A stretch of 17,890 nucleotides of DNA from an uncultured Plesiomonas sp. (GCA_947071955.1 CAMTGL010000012.1:1-17890); one strand, 5' to 3'. Positions 1-7,234 are shown, numbered from the stretch's first letter. The notes: generated by a model from the letters alone, not told the origin. Translations and numbers: made by a program.

Positions 1-2
1 GA

Positions 3-56
3 ATAAATAACCGTTATTCTGGTGATGATGCAGCGCTAAATGGTCGGCTGTTTTAA
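3..56 (+). other. possible C-terminal tail of an upstream gene
   Basis: A reading frame is open from the left edge to a TAA at 54-56 and would encode the tail INNRYSGDDAALNGRLF. In E. coli the gene upstream of groES is fxsA, so this could be the end of a similar gene. Eighteen codons are too few to identify it, and an open stretch of this length can arise by chance. Confidence 0.2.
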
Positions 57-163
57 TGCCGTCTCTGCGGATGCCAAAAGCTATTACAAACAATAACCAT
101 AAAATATGTGATGGCGGTCATTTTTTCAGCGGTCATCACGCATGAGGCAAAAAAAAGTTCATC

Positions 164-195
164 TTTCCCCTTGAAGCTGACCATCTGACCCCCAT
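164..195 (+). promoter_or_regulatory. sigma-32 heat-shock promoter of groESL
   Basis: The -35 element TTTCCCCTTGAA lies at 164-175 and the -10 element CCCCAT at 190-195, with 14 bases between CTTGAA and CCCCAT. This is close to the known RpoH consensus (CTTGAA, 13-15 bases, CCCCAT). Transcription would start near 202-205, giving a leader of about 100 bases before groES. I saw no CIRCE element, which agrees with RpoH rather than HrcA control. Confidence 0.92.
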
Positions 196-210
196 CTCTT
201 ACTACACAGT

Positions 211-231
211 GTGACAGCGTTAAGCTGTCAC
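211..231 (+). other. groESL leader hairpin 1
   Basis: GTGACAGC (211-218) and GCTGTCAC (224-231) form a perfect 8-bp stem around the loop GTTAA. It would lie near the 5' end of the transcript from the sigma-32 promoter and does not touch the ribosome-binding site. Confidence 0.55.
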
Positions 232-257
232 CGCCTTTAACTAATTGACCAACCTAG

Positions 258-278
258 AGCAGGTACGGAATACCTGCT
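258..278 (+). other. groESL leader hairpin 2
   Basis: AGCAGGTA (258-265) and TACCTGCT (271-278) form a perfect 8-bp stem around the loop CGGAA. It ends 16 bases before the Shine-Dalgarno GGAGAG (294-299), leaving that site single-stranded. This suggests a role in stability or ribosome access rather than a classical SD-masking thermometer. Confidence 0.55.
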
Positions 279-306
279 TAAAGCTTGTTATTTGGAGAGT
301 AGCTCG

Positions 307-600
307 ATGAAAATTCGTCCATTGCATGACCGTGTAATCATTAAACGTAAAGAAGTTGAGTCCAAGTCTGCAGGTGGCATTGTATTGACCGGATCTGCGG
401 CAGGTAAATCTACCCGTGGTGAAATCTTAGCGGTAGGTCATGGCCGAATTCTTGAGAACGGCGAAGTGAAACCGCTGGATGTAAAAGTAGGTGATATCGT
501 TATTTTCAACGATGGTTACGGCGTGAAGAGCGAGAAAATTGACGGCGAAGAAGTGCTGATCATGTCCGAAAACGACATTCTGGCGATTGTTGAAGCGTAA
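307..600 (+). CDS. groES: GroES, 10-kDa co-chaperonin
   Basis: GroES is the heptameric cytosolic lid that closes the GroEL folding chamber. The 97-residue product begins MKIRPLHDRVIIKRKE and ends LIMSENDILAIVEA, the typical family termini, and has the E. coli length. The mobile-loop region is visible at about residues 17-34 (ESKSAGGIVLTGSAAGKS). The ATG at 307 is chosen because GGAGAG at 294-299 sits 7 bases upstream and the family starts here; an in-frame TTG at 292 would add five residues and overlap the ribosome-binding site. It is the first gene of the groESL operon under the sigma-32 promoter at 164-195, with groEL 63 bases downstream. Confidence 0.98.
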   Translation: MKIRPLHDRVIIKRKEVESKSAGGIVLTGSAAGKSTRGEILAVGHGRILENGEVKPLDVKVGDIVIFNDGYGVKSEKIDGEEVLIMSENDILAIVEA

Positions 601-663
601 TTGCCGTTTACGGCTCTGCGTAGAATTTCACCCTATTTTTAAAATCTAAAGGAATAATGAGTC

Positions 664-2313
<1,650 letters not shown>

Positions 2314-2442
2314 TTCTTAGTTTACCGCGCTGAATCTGAGCTTTTGAGCCACAGGGCGCAGCGTGGTAACAGATTACACGACTGTTTTTGTGCTGGGTAA
2401 TACCAAAATCGGTTATTCCCGTGCAGCCAATATCGAAACAGC

Positions 2443-2470
2443 AAAAAACCCCGCAATGCGGGGTTTTTTT
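2443..2470 (+). terminator. groESL rho-independent terminator
   Basis: CCCCGC (2449-2454) pairs with GCGGGG (2458-2463) around the loop AAT and is followed by seven T (2464-2470). Six A precede the stem (2443-2448), so the structure could also stop transcription arriving on the minus strand from the gene at 2563-2919. Confidence 0.92.
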
Positions 2471-2562
2471 ATTGCCGGTGATCCGTGGGATATTTCCAGA
2501 GAGCTAAACAGATCATGCACCAGGATCCGGTTTGCCACCGATTATCGTGAGGCTACATGCGA

Positions 2563-2919
2563 TTAATGGCTGATCTCTACCGCGGGTGTCGTGCTGGCCA
2601 TTGCCGCGCGGAGCTGGCTGCGGATCTCTTTTCGGATCAGCTCAACTTTATGTGCTAACGCTGAGATTTTGACATCAATCAGCGGGCTGTCTGACTGCAT
2701 GTGCAGAGAGTCAACTTCGTACAATAGCTCTTCAACATACGGCCGAAAATGCTGGCTACGGCTGTTAAACCCTTGTGGCAAGCTAAAACGCGGGCGCAGT
2801 TTTTCGCGCTGATGGCGTGGTTTGCGTAGGGTAAAATCATCAACCGTGGTGGCCTGATTGAGCGTTTGCCAAAGATGGTGTTGGATCCGGCGTAGGATCA
2901 TATCGGGGTTATCGAGCAT
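2563..2919 (-). CDS. uncharacterised 118-residue helical protein
   Basis: I do not recognise this gene with confidence. The product is basic in its first half (RRIQHHLWQTL, LRKPRHQREKLRPRF) and probably helical in the second half (EELLYEVDSL, KISALAHKVELIRKEIRSQLRAAM). There is no signal peptide or membrane segment, so it should be cytosolic. The pattern of an F/R-rich segment followed by an amphipathic LAxKVELIRKEI helix faintly recalls the primosomal protein PriC, but the protein is shorter than E. coli PriC (about 175 residues) and the similarity is by eye only. The ATG at 2919 is preferred because AAGGA (2932-2928) lies 8 bases upstream; the longer frame from 2994 (143 residues) has no clear ribosome-binding site. 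It converges on groEL, and the groESL terminator may serve both. Existence as a gene is likely; function is open. Confidence 0.65.
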   Translation of the reverse strand: MLDNPDMILRRIQHHLWQTLNQATTVDDFTLRKPRHQREKLRPRFSLPQGFNSRSQHFRPYVEELLYEVDSLHMQSDSPLIDVKISALAHKVELIRKEIRSQLRAAMASTTPAVEISH

Positions 2920-3349
2920 ATAAAGCATCCTTGTCTTTCGCGGTAGTTCATCGTGAACATACGGGGCTGGCTTGCCATGTGTGAGTGAATACATGACATT
3001 AATACGCCATCAGATGCGTAAGCACCTGTTTTAGATTAGTGCATGAATGGCAGATTGACGGCCATTTTTTGCGATACATATCCAGTAATTTAAGATATCG
3101 ATATAAAGTGTCACAGCTGTAGGGCGATTGCAAATCAGTGGCGTTAAAAATCGGCTCAGGTGTTAAATTGATCACAATTTTTAGATCGTACGCTGATCGG
3201 TATCGGCTGGATTTATCCAGAAAATCGCGGCAAGATCATCCACAATACTGACGATATTGCCCGTTGTTTTTCAGGCAGATAATCACAAAAAACAGTAGGC
3301 TGTACGATAATAAAAGTGAAACTCCGCCAAGTGGTAAGAGAGGAATCAG
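2920..3349. other. gene-free region between the 2919 gene and the entericidin
   Basis: About 430 bases without a credible coding region. It holds the upstream end of the minus-strand gene, a weak stem (AATGGC 3046-3051 / GCCATT 3061-3066) followed by T residues, the palindrome ATATCGATAT (3095-3104), a CRP-like box (3161-3176) and a -10-like GATAAT (3306-3311) before the entericidin gene. Nothing else was recognised. Confidence 0.6.
3161..3176 (+). promoter_or_regulatory. candidate CRP (cAMP receptor protein) box
   Basis: TGTTA-AATTGA-TCACA matches the CRP core TGTGA-N6-TCACA at 9 of 10 positions with the right 6-base spacing. It lies about 185 bases upstream of the entericidin start and about 240 bases upstream of the divergent gene starting at 2919, so either could be the target. 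One such site can occur by chance. Confidence 0.4.
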
Positions 3350-3481
3350 ATGAAATTACGTGGCTTATGGGTATTGTTACCCTTGCTGGCGGTGCTATTG
3401 ACCAGCGGTTGTGAAACAACCAAAGGCTTTGGCCGTGATGTGCAAAAGTTGGGCGGATCTATTCAACGCGCAGTTGATTAA
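3350..3481 (+). CDS. entericidin family small lipoprotein (EcnA/EcnB-like)
   Basis: This 43-residue protein is easy to miss because of its size. Its N-terminus MKLRGLWVLLPLLAVLLTSGC is a lipoprotein signal with the acylated cysteine at residue 21; the -3 residue is Thr rather than the commoner Leu. The mature part CETTKGFGRDVQKLGGSIQRAVD carries the entericidin signature (C-x-T-x-K/R-G-x-G-x-D-x-x-x-x-G-x-x-I). In E. coli, EcnA is described as the antidote and EcnB as the bacteriolytic toxin, both membrane lipoproteins, and the pair sits just upstream of sugE, as here. AGAGAGGA (3337-3344) precedes the ATG. Only one copy is present, and the sequence alone does not say which of the two it is. 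A -10-like GATAAT at 3306-3311 may be its promoter. Confidence 0.85.
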   Translation: MKLRGLWVLLPLLAVLLTSGCETTKGFGRDVQKLGGSIQRAVD

Positions 3482-3523
3482 GGTGGCGGAAAAGTTTCAT
3501 TCTGGCTACTCAATTGTGACACA

Positions 3524-3532
3524 TGGTATGCT
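3524..3532 (+). promoter_or_regulatory. possible extended -10 promoter of ppnP
   Basis: TGG directly before TATGCT (3527-3532) resembles an extended -10 element (TGn-TATAAT) with no clear -35. A transcript from it would begin near 3539, just before the hairpin at 3544-3561, and would lead into ppnP. Judged by eye only. Confidence 0.3.
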
Positions 3533-3543
3533 CATTTAACCGG

Positions 3544-3561
3544 ATATGCGCCAACGCATAT
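3544..3561 (+). repeat. perfect inverted repeat in the ppnP leader
   Basis: ATATGCG (3544-3550) and CGCATAT (3555-3561) flank the tetraloop CCAA. The hairpin would sit near the 5' end of a ppnP transcript, about 70 bases before the start codon. No T-run follows, so it is not a terminator. Confidence 0.45.
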
Positions 3562-3631
3562 TGGCAGGTATGGCCGTAGAGCAGGTCTGCAACTGCGGCA
3601 AACAAGCAGAGTAACAACAAGGAGAGCGTTG

Positions 3632-3913
3632 ATGCTGAAGGTGAATGAGTATTTTGCTGGTAATGTAAAATCGATTGGTTTTGCCGATGGGGAGTCAACT
3701 GCCACGGTAGGTGTGATGCGCCCTGGTGAGTACCGCTTTACGACTGGAGCCCCTGAGATTATGCAGGTAGTTCGTGGGGCACTGACCGTGCGTTTAGACG
3801 GTGAAACTGAGTGGGCCACCTTTGCTGCCGGTGAGCAATTTGCCGTAGCAGGAAACAGCGCGTTTGATCTGGTGGTTGAGCAAGACTCTGCTTATTTGTG
3901 TTTGTTTGGCTGA
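3632..3913 (+). CDS. ppnP: pyrimidine/purine nucleoside phosphorylase PpnP (YaiE/UPF0345 family)
   Basis: PpnP is a small cupin-fold cytosolic enzyme that splits purine and pyrimidine nucleosides with phosphate into the free base and (deoxy)ribose 1-phosphate. The 93-residue product follows E. coli YaiE (94 residues) closely: MLKVNEYFAGNVKSIGF at the start, VGVMRPGEYRFTTGAPEIMQVVRGAL in the middle, and the F-x-V-x-G-x-S-x-F-x-L segment and SAYLCLF near the end. AAGGAGA at 3619-3625 lies 6 bases before the ATG at 3632; an in-frame TTG at 3629 is not needed. In E. coli this gene is elsewhere on the chromosome, so its place between the entericidin and gdx is a local difference. It converges on the membrane-protein gene at 4014-5057. 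Confidence 0.95.
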   Translation: MLKVNEYFAGNVKSIGFADGESTATVGVMRPGEYRFTTGAPEIMQVVRGALTVRLDGETEWATFAAGEQFAVAGNSAFDLVVEQDSAYLCLFG

Positions 3914-3935
3914 TTGTGATTCGGTGAGTTTTTTC

Positions 3936-3968
3936 ACTGAGATCGGCCGTTGTTCGGTCGATCTCAGT
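3936..3968. repeat. long hairpin between convergent genes
   Basis: ACTGAGATCG (3936-3945) pairs perfectly with CGATCTCAGT (3959-3968). The stem continues through one G-T pair and CCG/CGG to a five-base loop, giving about 14 bp. It lies between the ends of ppnP and the minus-strand gene. The T-run at 3929-3934 precedes rather than follows the stem on the plus strand, so neither strand has a normal intrinsic terminator arrangement, though the position suggests a shared transcription end or 3'-end protection. Confidence 0.6.
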
Positions 3969-4013
3969 AATACGGTGTCTAGCTACAAATACCGCGAATG
4001 TGAATGTCTGCGC

Positions 4014-5057
4014 TTATGGTCGCCAGTGTGCCGGTAAATGCTGTTGTAACCAGCGGGCAATATCAGTTTCGTGCCGCTGCCACTTGACCCCCAACATAAT
4101 CACCAACAGACCAATCCCACATAAAATAAAAGGGAATGCCATACTGCCGGCAAACAGTGACCACGCCAGATAACCAATATAGGCGGTGACACCAAGCATG
4201 CCAAACAGCGTAAAAATGCGGCGGTTAAACCACGGGCCACTAAACATCACGGCTAAATTCAGCAGAAAATAGAGAAAGCGCCCTAGCTCACTGTTGCTGT
4301 CGAGCAGCGTCAGGCTGATCCAACTGACGGCCATACCGGTGACGTACCACCATCCGGCATAGTCAGGGTTACGGCGGTAACGAAAATCGAGCCAGAACGC
4401 CAGCAGCAGCATTCCCAACCCGATCAGCAGTGAGACTTTATAGTGAAGATGGTCTGGGGTTTGCCAACCATCAAGCAGGTTCAAGCTGCCATCGAGCAGC
4501 ATCCCCCACACGGCAAGACTAAGCGGTAGCATCAGTACCGGATACCGATAGCGCCACAGCAGCAGAGCGCCACTGAGCACCACACTCACTTCTAGACTTA
4601 ACCAGCGCTGATCAATGAGGCCAATGAATAGGTGGTGTAGCGGTGTTTTGGTATCCCACCAGCCAAGATGAACTTGAATACCGTACAGGACTATCGGAAT
4701 TGTCACCATCACCAGTACCGCACACAGTGCTGCCGGTGTGGTGAGCTGGCGGCGGTGCAGGTATTCCGTCATCAGGGCGGCAATGACAACATACAGTGCC
4801 GATAAGCTGCTGAAGGTCAGCGGGCCGTAGTAGCTCCAGCTTAGGCGCATAAAAAGTGTCATTGCGCCAATCGCCAGCAGCCCGCCAAGCACATACAGCA
4901 CGTGTGAGAAGGTGAATCGGCTGGCCGAGGCCGCATGCTGCTCAAAGTAGTGCCATAGCGCGGCGCGCTCGGGTTCGGTGAGTAACCCTTCGGTCACCGC
5001 TTGTTGCAATAGCGGGGGCGTCACGATCAGCCCCTCTTGGTCGTGCGAGTTCGCCAT
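4014..5057 (-). CDS. multi-pass membrane protein, DUF2157-like
   Basis: The 347-residue protein has a soluble helical N-terminus of about 65 residues (GLIVTPPLLQQAVTEGLLTEPERAALWHYFEQ) followed by about ten hydrophobic segments, from FSHVLYVLGGLLAIGAMTLF to FPFILCGIGLLVIMLGVKW. The layout, with a short cytosolic domain that reads like a helix-turn segment followed by membrane helices beginning LGGLLAIGAM, resembles the DUF2157 family; this is by eye and the function is unknown. The ATG at 5057 is preferred because AGGGGA lies about 5 bases upstream; the in-frame extension to 5117 has no such site. It is divergent from gdx and converges on ppnP. No gene in the E. coli version of this locus corresponds to it. 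Confidence 0.85.
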   Translation of the reverse strand: MANSHDQEGLIVTPPLLQQAVTEGLLTEPERAALWHYFEQHAASASRFTFSHVLYVLGGLLAIGAMTLFMRLSWSYYGPLTFSSLSALYVVIAALMTEYLHRRQLTTPAALCAVLVMVTIPIVLYGIQVHLGWWDTKTPLHHLFIGLIDQRWLSLEVSVVLSGALLLWRYRYPVLMLPLSLAVWGMLLDGSLNLLDGWQTPDHLHYKVSLLIGLGMLLLAFWLDFRYRRNPDYAGWWYVTGMAVSWISLTLLDSNSELGRFLYFLLNLAVMFSGPWFNRRIFTLFGMLGVTAYIGYLAWSLFAGSMAFPFILCGIGLLVIMLGVKWQRHETDIARWLQQHLPAHWRP

Positions 5058-5214
5058 ACAGATCCCCTGCCACATGGTTTTAGTTACAAATAATGTCTTA
5101 AGGTAGCATATTGTCACTCATTGCGGGGGATACTGGCTCACCCACATGACCATCAAGGTTGATTGGCAAGGTGTGCTTGTATACAGTGATTCAGGCTCTT
5201 TTTATCTGACGCTA

Positions 5215-5258
5215 TCAGGACGACCTGACTGACGTATTGTATTTACGGGGACGACCCC
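5215..5258 (+). promoter_or_regulatory. guanidine-II (mini-ykkC) riboswitch
   Basis: Two small hairpins, each with an identical ACGA tetraloop: TCAGG-ACGA-CCTGA at 5215-5228 and GGGG-ACGA-CCCC at 5247-5258, joined by 18 bases. Paired stems with ACGR loops are the defining feature of the guanidine-II class, which is known to turn on sugE/gdx-type exporters when guanidinium is bound. The second hairpin ends 11 bases before the Shine-Dalgarno AAGGTGA (5270-5276) of gdx, consistent with translational control. Confidence 0.93.
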
Positions 5259-5281
5259 ATCAGCCATTAAAGGTGATGATT

Positions 5282-5596
5282 ATGGCGTGGGTATACCTGG
5301 TTATTGCAGGGTTACTGGAAGTGTGTTGGGCGCTGGCCTTGAAAGCCAGTGAGGGGTTTTCCAAGCCGTTACCGAATGTGATTTTTGCGGTGACTATTAC
5401 CGGCAGTATGGTGTTGCTGGCACTGGCAATGCGGCATCTGCCGGTTGGCAGTGCTTATGCTATCTGGACCGGTATTGGCGCGGTAGGTACGGCGATTGTC
5501 GGGATCGTACTGCTGGGGGAGTCGGCATCTGCGTTGCGGATAGCCAGTTTAGTGCTGATTATGCTGGGGATTCTTGGCTTGAAGCTTTCGAGCTAA
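5282..5596 (+). CDS. gdx: guanidinium exporter Gdx (SugE), small multidrug resistance family
   Basis: This 104-residue inner-membrane protein has four membrane helices and works as an antiparallel dimer that exchanges guanidinium for protons. The essential Glu13 is present in the first helix (AGLLEVCWALALK). Family motifs LPVGSAYAIWTGIGAVGTAIVGIVLLGE and the end GILGLKLSS closely match E. coli SugE (105 residues). The ATG at 5282 matches the family start (MAWVYLVIAGLLE) and is about 6 bases from AAGGTGA; an upstream ATG at 5276 is too close to that site. The guanidine-II riboswitch directly upstream confirms guanidinium as the physiological substrate. It converges on blc. Confidence 0.97.
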   Translation: MAWVYLVIAGLLEVCWALALKASEGFSKPLPNVIFAVTITGSMVLLALAMRHLPVGSAYAIWTGIGAVGTAIVGIVLLGESASALRIASLVLIMLGILGLKLSS

Positions 5597-5643
5597 CTGG
5601 CCACGCTATTGCAGCACCGCACTGCGTTTTGGCGTCAGTACCG

Positions 5644-5696
5644 CCTGTCACCAAGACCCTCTGTAAACTGACAGGGCAGCGTATTTTCTGCCCTGT
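5644..5696. repeat. two overlapping, mutually exclusive hairpins after gdx
   Basis: CCTGTCA (5644-5650) can pair with TGACAGG (5669-5675), or ACAGGGCAG (5671-5679) can pair with CTGCCCTGT (5688-5696) in a 9-bp stem with an 8-base loop. The two share bases 5671-5675 and cannot form together. They lie between the convergent ends of gdx and blc. No T-run follows, so a shared transcription end is possible but not shown. Confidence 0.45.
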
Positions 5697-5734
5697 GTCG
5701 ATAGTGCATATAGCACGATAATCCGCTGATACAG

Positions 5735-6280
5735 TTATGCGCTGGGGGTCTCTTGCGGGCGGTTTTGCTGAATAGGGAAGATCAGCTTTTGCGTGTTAAA
5801 TCCGGCTTGCTGTGCGGTCTTAATCAGCATGTTGAGCGTGGGTTGGCTCAGTGTGGGGGTGCGCGATAAGATCCACAAATAGTCGAGATTTGGGCCACTG
5901 ATCAGGGCATGTTGGTAATTTTTATCCAGCGCCATGATATGGTATCCACCATAAAACGGGCCAAAAAATGAGACTTTCAACGAGCCAATATTGGCTTTAT
6001 CCAGCAAATATGCCTTGCCTTCAGCTTCTTTCCAGCGCTGCTTTTGCGCATCATAGCCACGGTTAATCACCTTAATGCCCCCGTCATCCCGCAGTGAATA
6101 GTTGGCGGTTACGTGGCTCAAGCCGCGCTCAAAACTGTGGTCTAGCCGTGCTATTTCATACCAAGTGCCAAGATATTGCTGGGTTTGGAAGTCGGTTATT
6201 GGCGTTACGCCCTTGGGTGCTTGTGTGCAGCCGCCGAGCAGCAGCGCGGTTAATGCTGCCAGTAGCAGTGTCATTCGCAT
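5735..6280 (-). CDS. blc: bacterial lipocalin Blc, outer-membrane lipoprotein
   Basis: Blc is an outer-membrane-anchored lipocalin thought to bind lysophospholipids and fatty acids under envelope stress. The 181-residue product starts with the lipoprotein signal MRMTLLLAALTALLLGGC; Cys18 would be acylated and the following Thr favours outer-membrane sorting. The lipocalin signature YLGTWYEIARLDHSFERG (residues 36-53) follows, then strands ending in the family motif YLWILSRTPTL. AAGGA lies 7 bases before the ATG at 6280. In E. coli blc lies between ampC and sugE; here it lies directly after the frd operon. A minus-strand -10-like TATAAT at 6357-6352 is a plausible promoter. Confidence 0.96.
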   Translation of the reverse strand: MRMTLLLAALTALLLGGCTQAPKGVTPITDFQTQQYLGTWYEIARLDHSFERGLSHVTANYSLRDDGGIKVINRGYDAQKQRWKEAEGKAYLLDKANIGSLKVSFFGPFYGGYHIMALDKNYQHALISGPNLDYLWILSRTPTLSQPTLNMLIKTAQQAGFNTQKLIFPIQQNRPQETPSA

Positions 6281-6351
6281 GAGATCATCCTTGTAATGCT
6301 TAAAATATGACAGATAAGGGTAAGTCTACGTCTATTTCTGCGGGCTGATGC

Positions 6352-6357
6352 ATTATA
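6352..6357 (-). promoter_or_regulatory. possible -10 element of blc
   Basis: The minus strand reads TATAAT here, about 70 bases before the blc start and after the frd terminator, with no good -35 at 16-18 bases. A -35-poor promoter would fit the stationary-phase (RpoS) control known for E. coli blc, but this is inference. Confidence 0.4.
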
Positions 6358-6386
6358 TTTTATGAATAGAGCTGATTTTTCAGGGA

Positions 6387-6416
6387 TAAAAAAAGCCCTG
6401 AGATTATCTCAGGGCT
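6387..6416 (-). terminator. frd operon rho-independent terminator
   Basis: On the minus strand AGCCCTGAGA pairs with TCTCAGGGCT (arms at 6407-6416 and 6394-6403 on the plus strand) around a three-base loop, a perfect 10-bp stem. It is followed by a run of T (plus-strand A at 6388-6393). It lies about 50 bases after the frdD stop. In E. coli the frd terminator overlaps the ampC leader, but there is no ampC here. Confidence 0.9.
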
Positions 6417-6435
6417 TCGTATAACTCAAAAGAGT

Positions 6436-6453
6436 GTCTCACTTAAGTGAGAC
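6436..6453. repeat. perfect 18-bp palindrome after frdD
   Basis: GTCTCACTTAAGTGAGAC reads the same on both strands. In RNA it could form a 7-bp stem with a TTAA loop. It lies between the frdD stop and the terminator, so the frd mRNA would end in two tandem hairpins; as DNA it could equally be a dimer-binding site. Confidence 0.6.
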
Positions 6454-6463
6454 GTGTGTTGGA

Positions 6464-6823
6464 TTACAGCGTGAAAACCACAATCAGCGCCAGCAGGCTG
6501 TAGATTGCAGACAGGCCGTAGAACACCAGCTTTCCAGCAGGCACATGCACTTTCAGATCGTGCATGGCGTGGTGAATACGGTGCATACCACACCAGATAG
6601 GCAGGATCAGCATACCCAGCATGAACAGACGACCAATGATGCTTTGTGCAAAGCTCAGTACGCGCTCATAGCTCATGGCATCTGCCGGCAGCATACCCAG
6701 TGGCAGCAGAACACCAACTAGCAGGATGATGACCGGAGAAACAATAGCACTCCACATACCGCCTGCACCAAACAGACCCCAGAAGATCGGTTCGTCAGAA
6801 CGCTGAGGGATGGATGATTTCAT
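6464..6823 (-). CDS. frdD: fumarate reductase subunit D, membrane anchor
   Basis: FrdD is one of the two small membrane subunits that hold FrdAB on the inner membrane and help form the menaquinol site. The 119-residue product matches the E. coli length and shows three hydrophobic helices (about 20-45, 58-80 and 97-119), with the conserved WGLFGAGGMWSAI near the start and CGMHRIHHAMHDLKVHVPAGK in the third part. AAGGAAGGA precedes the ATG at 6823, and the frdC stop is only 12 bases upstream. It is the last gene of frdABCD, followed by a palindrome and the terminator at 6387-6416. Confidence 0.98.
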   Translation of the reverse strand: MKSSIPQRSDEPIFWGLFGAGGMWSAIVSPVIILLVGVLLPLGMLPADAMSYERVLSFAQSIIGRLFMLGMLILPIWCGMHRIHHAMHDLKVHVPAGKLVFYGLSAIYSLLALIVVFTL

Positions 6824-6835
6824 CGTATTCCTTCC

Positions 6836-7234
6836 TTAAATCAGTACGATAGCTAAGGCAAATACAGTGAATGCTACCATCACTGCCCACAGTGCTTTAA
6901 CAATCTTTGACTCGGCCAGCTTTTCACCGTTAATGATGATTATCTGTGCTTTTGGCGCCAGATTGAACCAAGTTGCGGTGTGCAGCAAGGTCATGGCCAG
7001 AGCAATCAAATTCAGCAACAGTACGATAGGGTTTTGCAGGAAACCAACAAACGTTCCCCAGCTTTCCGCACCGCTACGCAGGGCGAACATGCCGTATAAC
7101 AGCACCAGACCAAACCAAACGGTAGGGATAGCGCTGCCTTCACGGATCATGTAGAACTTGTAAAAGCCCAGTTTCTGCCACCAGTTCGCTTTCATCCCAC
7201 GAACATAAGGTTTACGCTTCGACATAGTGCTCAT
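6836..7234 (-). CDS. frdC: fumarate reductase subunit C, membrane anchor
   Basis: FrdC is the second membrane anchor of fumarate reductase. The 132-residue product has the family start SKRKPYVRGMKANWWQKLGFYKFYMIREGSAIPTVWF, the segment FLQNPIVLLLNLIALAMTLLHTATWF, and three membrane helices; E. coli FrdC has 131 residues. The ATG at 7234 is chosen because AGGA (7243-7240), overlapping the frdB stop, lies 5 bases upstream. A GTG at 7246 lies inside frdB with no site of its own, and an ATG at 7225 is 14 bases from the SD. Translation is probably coupled to frdB. Confidence 0.96.
   Translation of the reverse strand: MSTMSKRKPYVRGMKANWWQKLGFYKFYMIREGSAIPTVWFGLVLLYGMFALRSGAESWGTFVGFLQNPIVLLLNLIALAMTLLHTATWFNLAPKAQIIIINGEKLAESKIVKALWAVMVAFTVFALAIVLI

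Noticed and set aside
258..299. Classical RNA thermometer masking the groES Shine-Dalgarno
   Set aside because: The nearest hairpin ends at 278 and does not pair with GGAGAG at 294-299.
2363..2566. Open frame of 67 codons downstream of groEL on the plus strand
   Set aside because: It runs straight through the groESL terminator hairpin and T-run, has no family resemblance and no convincing ribosome-binding site.
3046..3070. Stem AATGGC/GCCATT followed by T residues, resembling a plus-strand terminator
   Set aside because: The stem is only 6 bp with a 9-base loop, and no plus-strand gene lies upstream after the groESL terminator; too weak to call.
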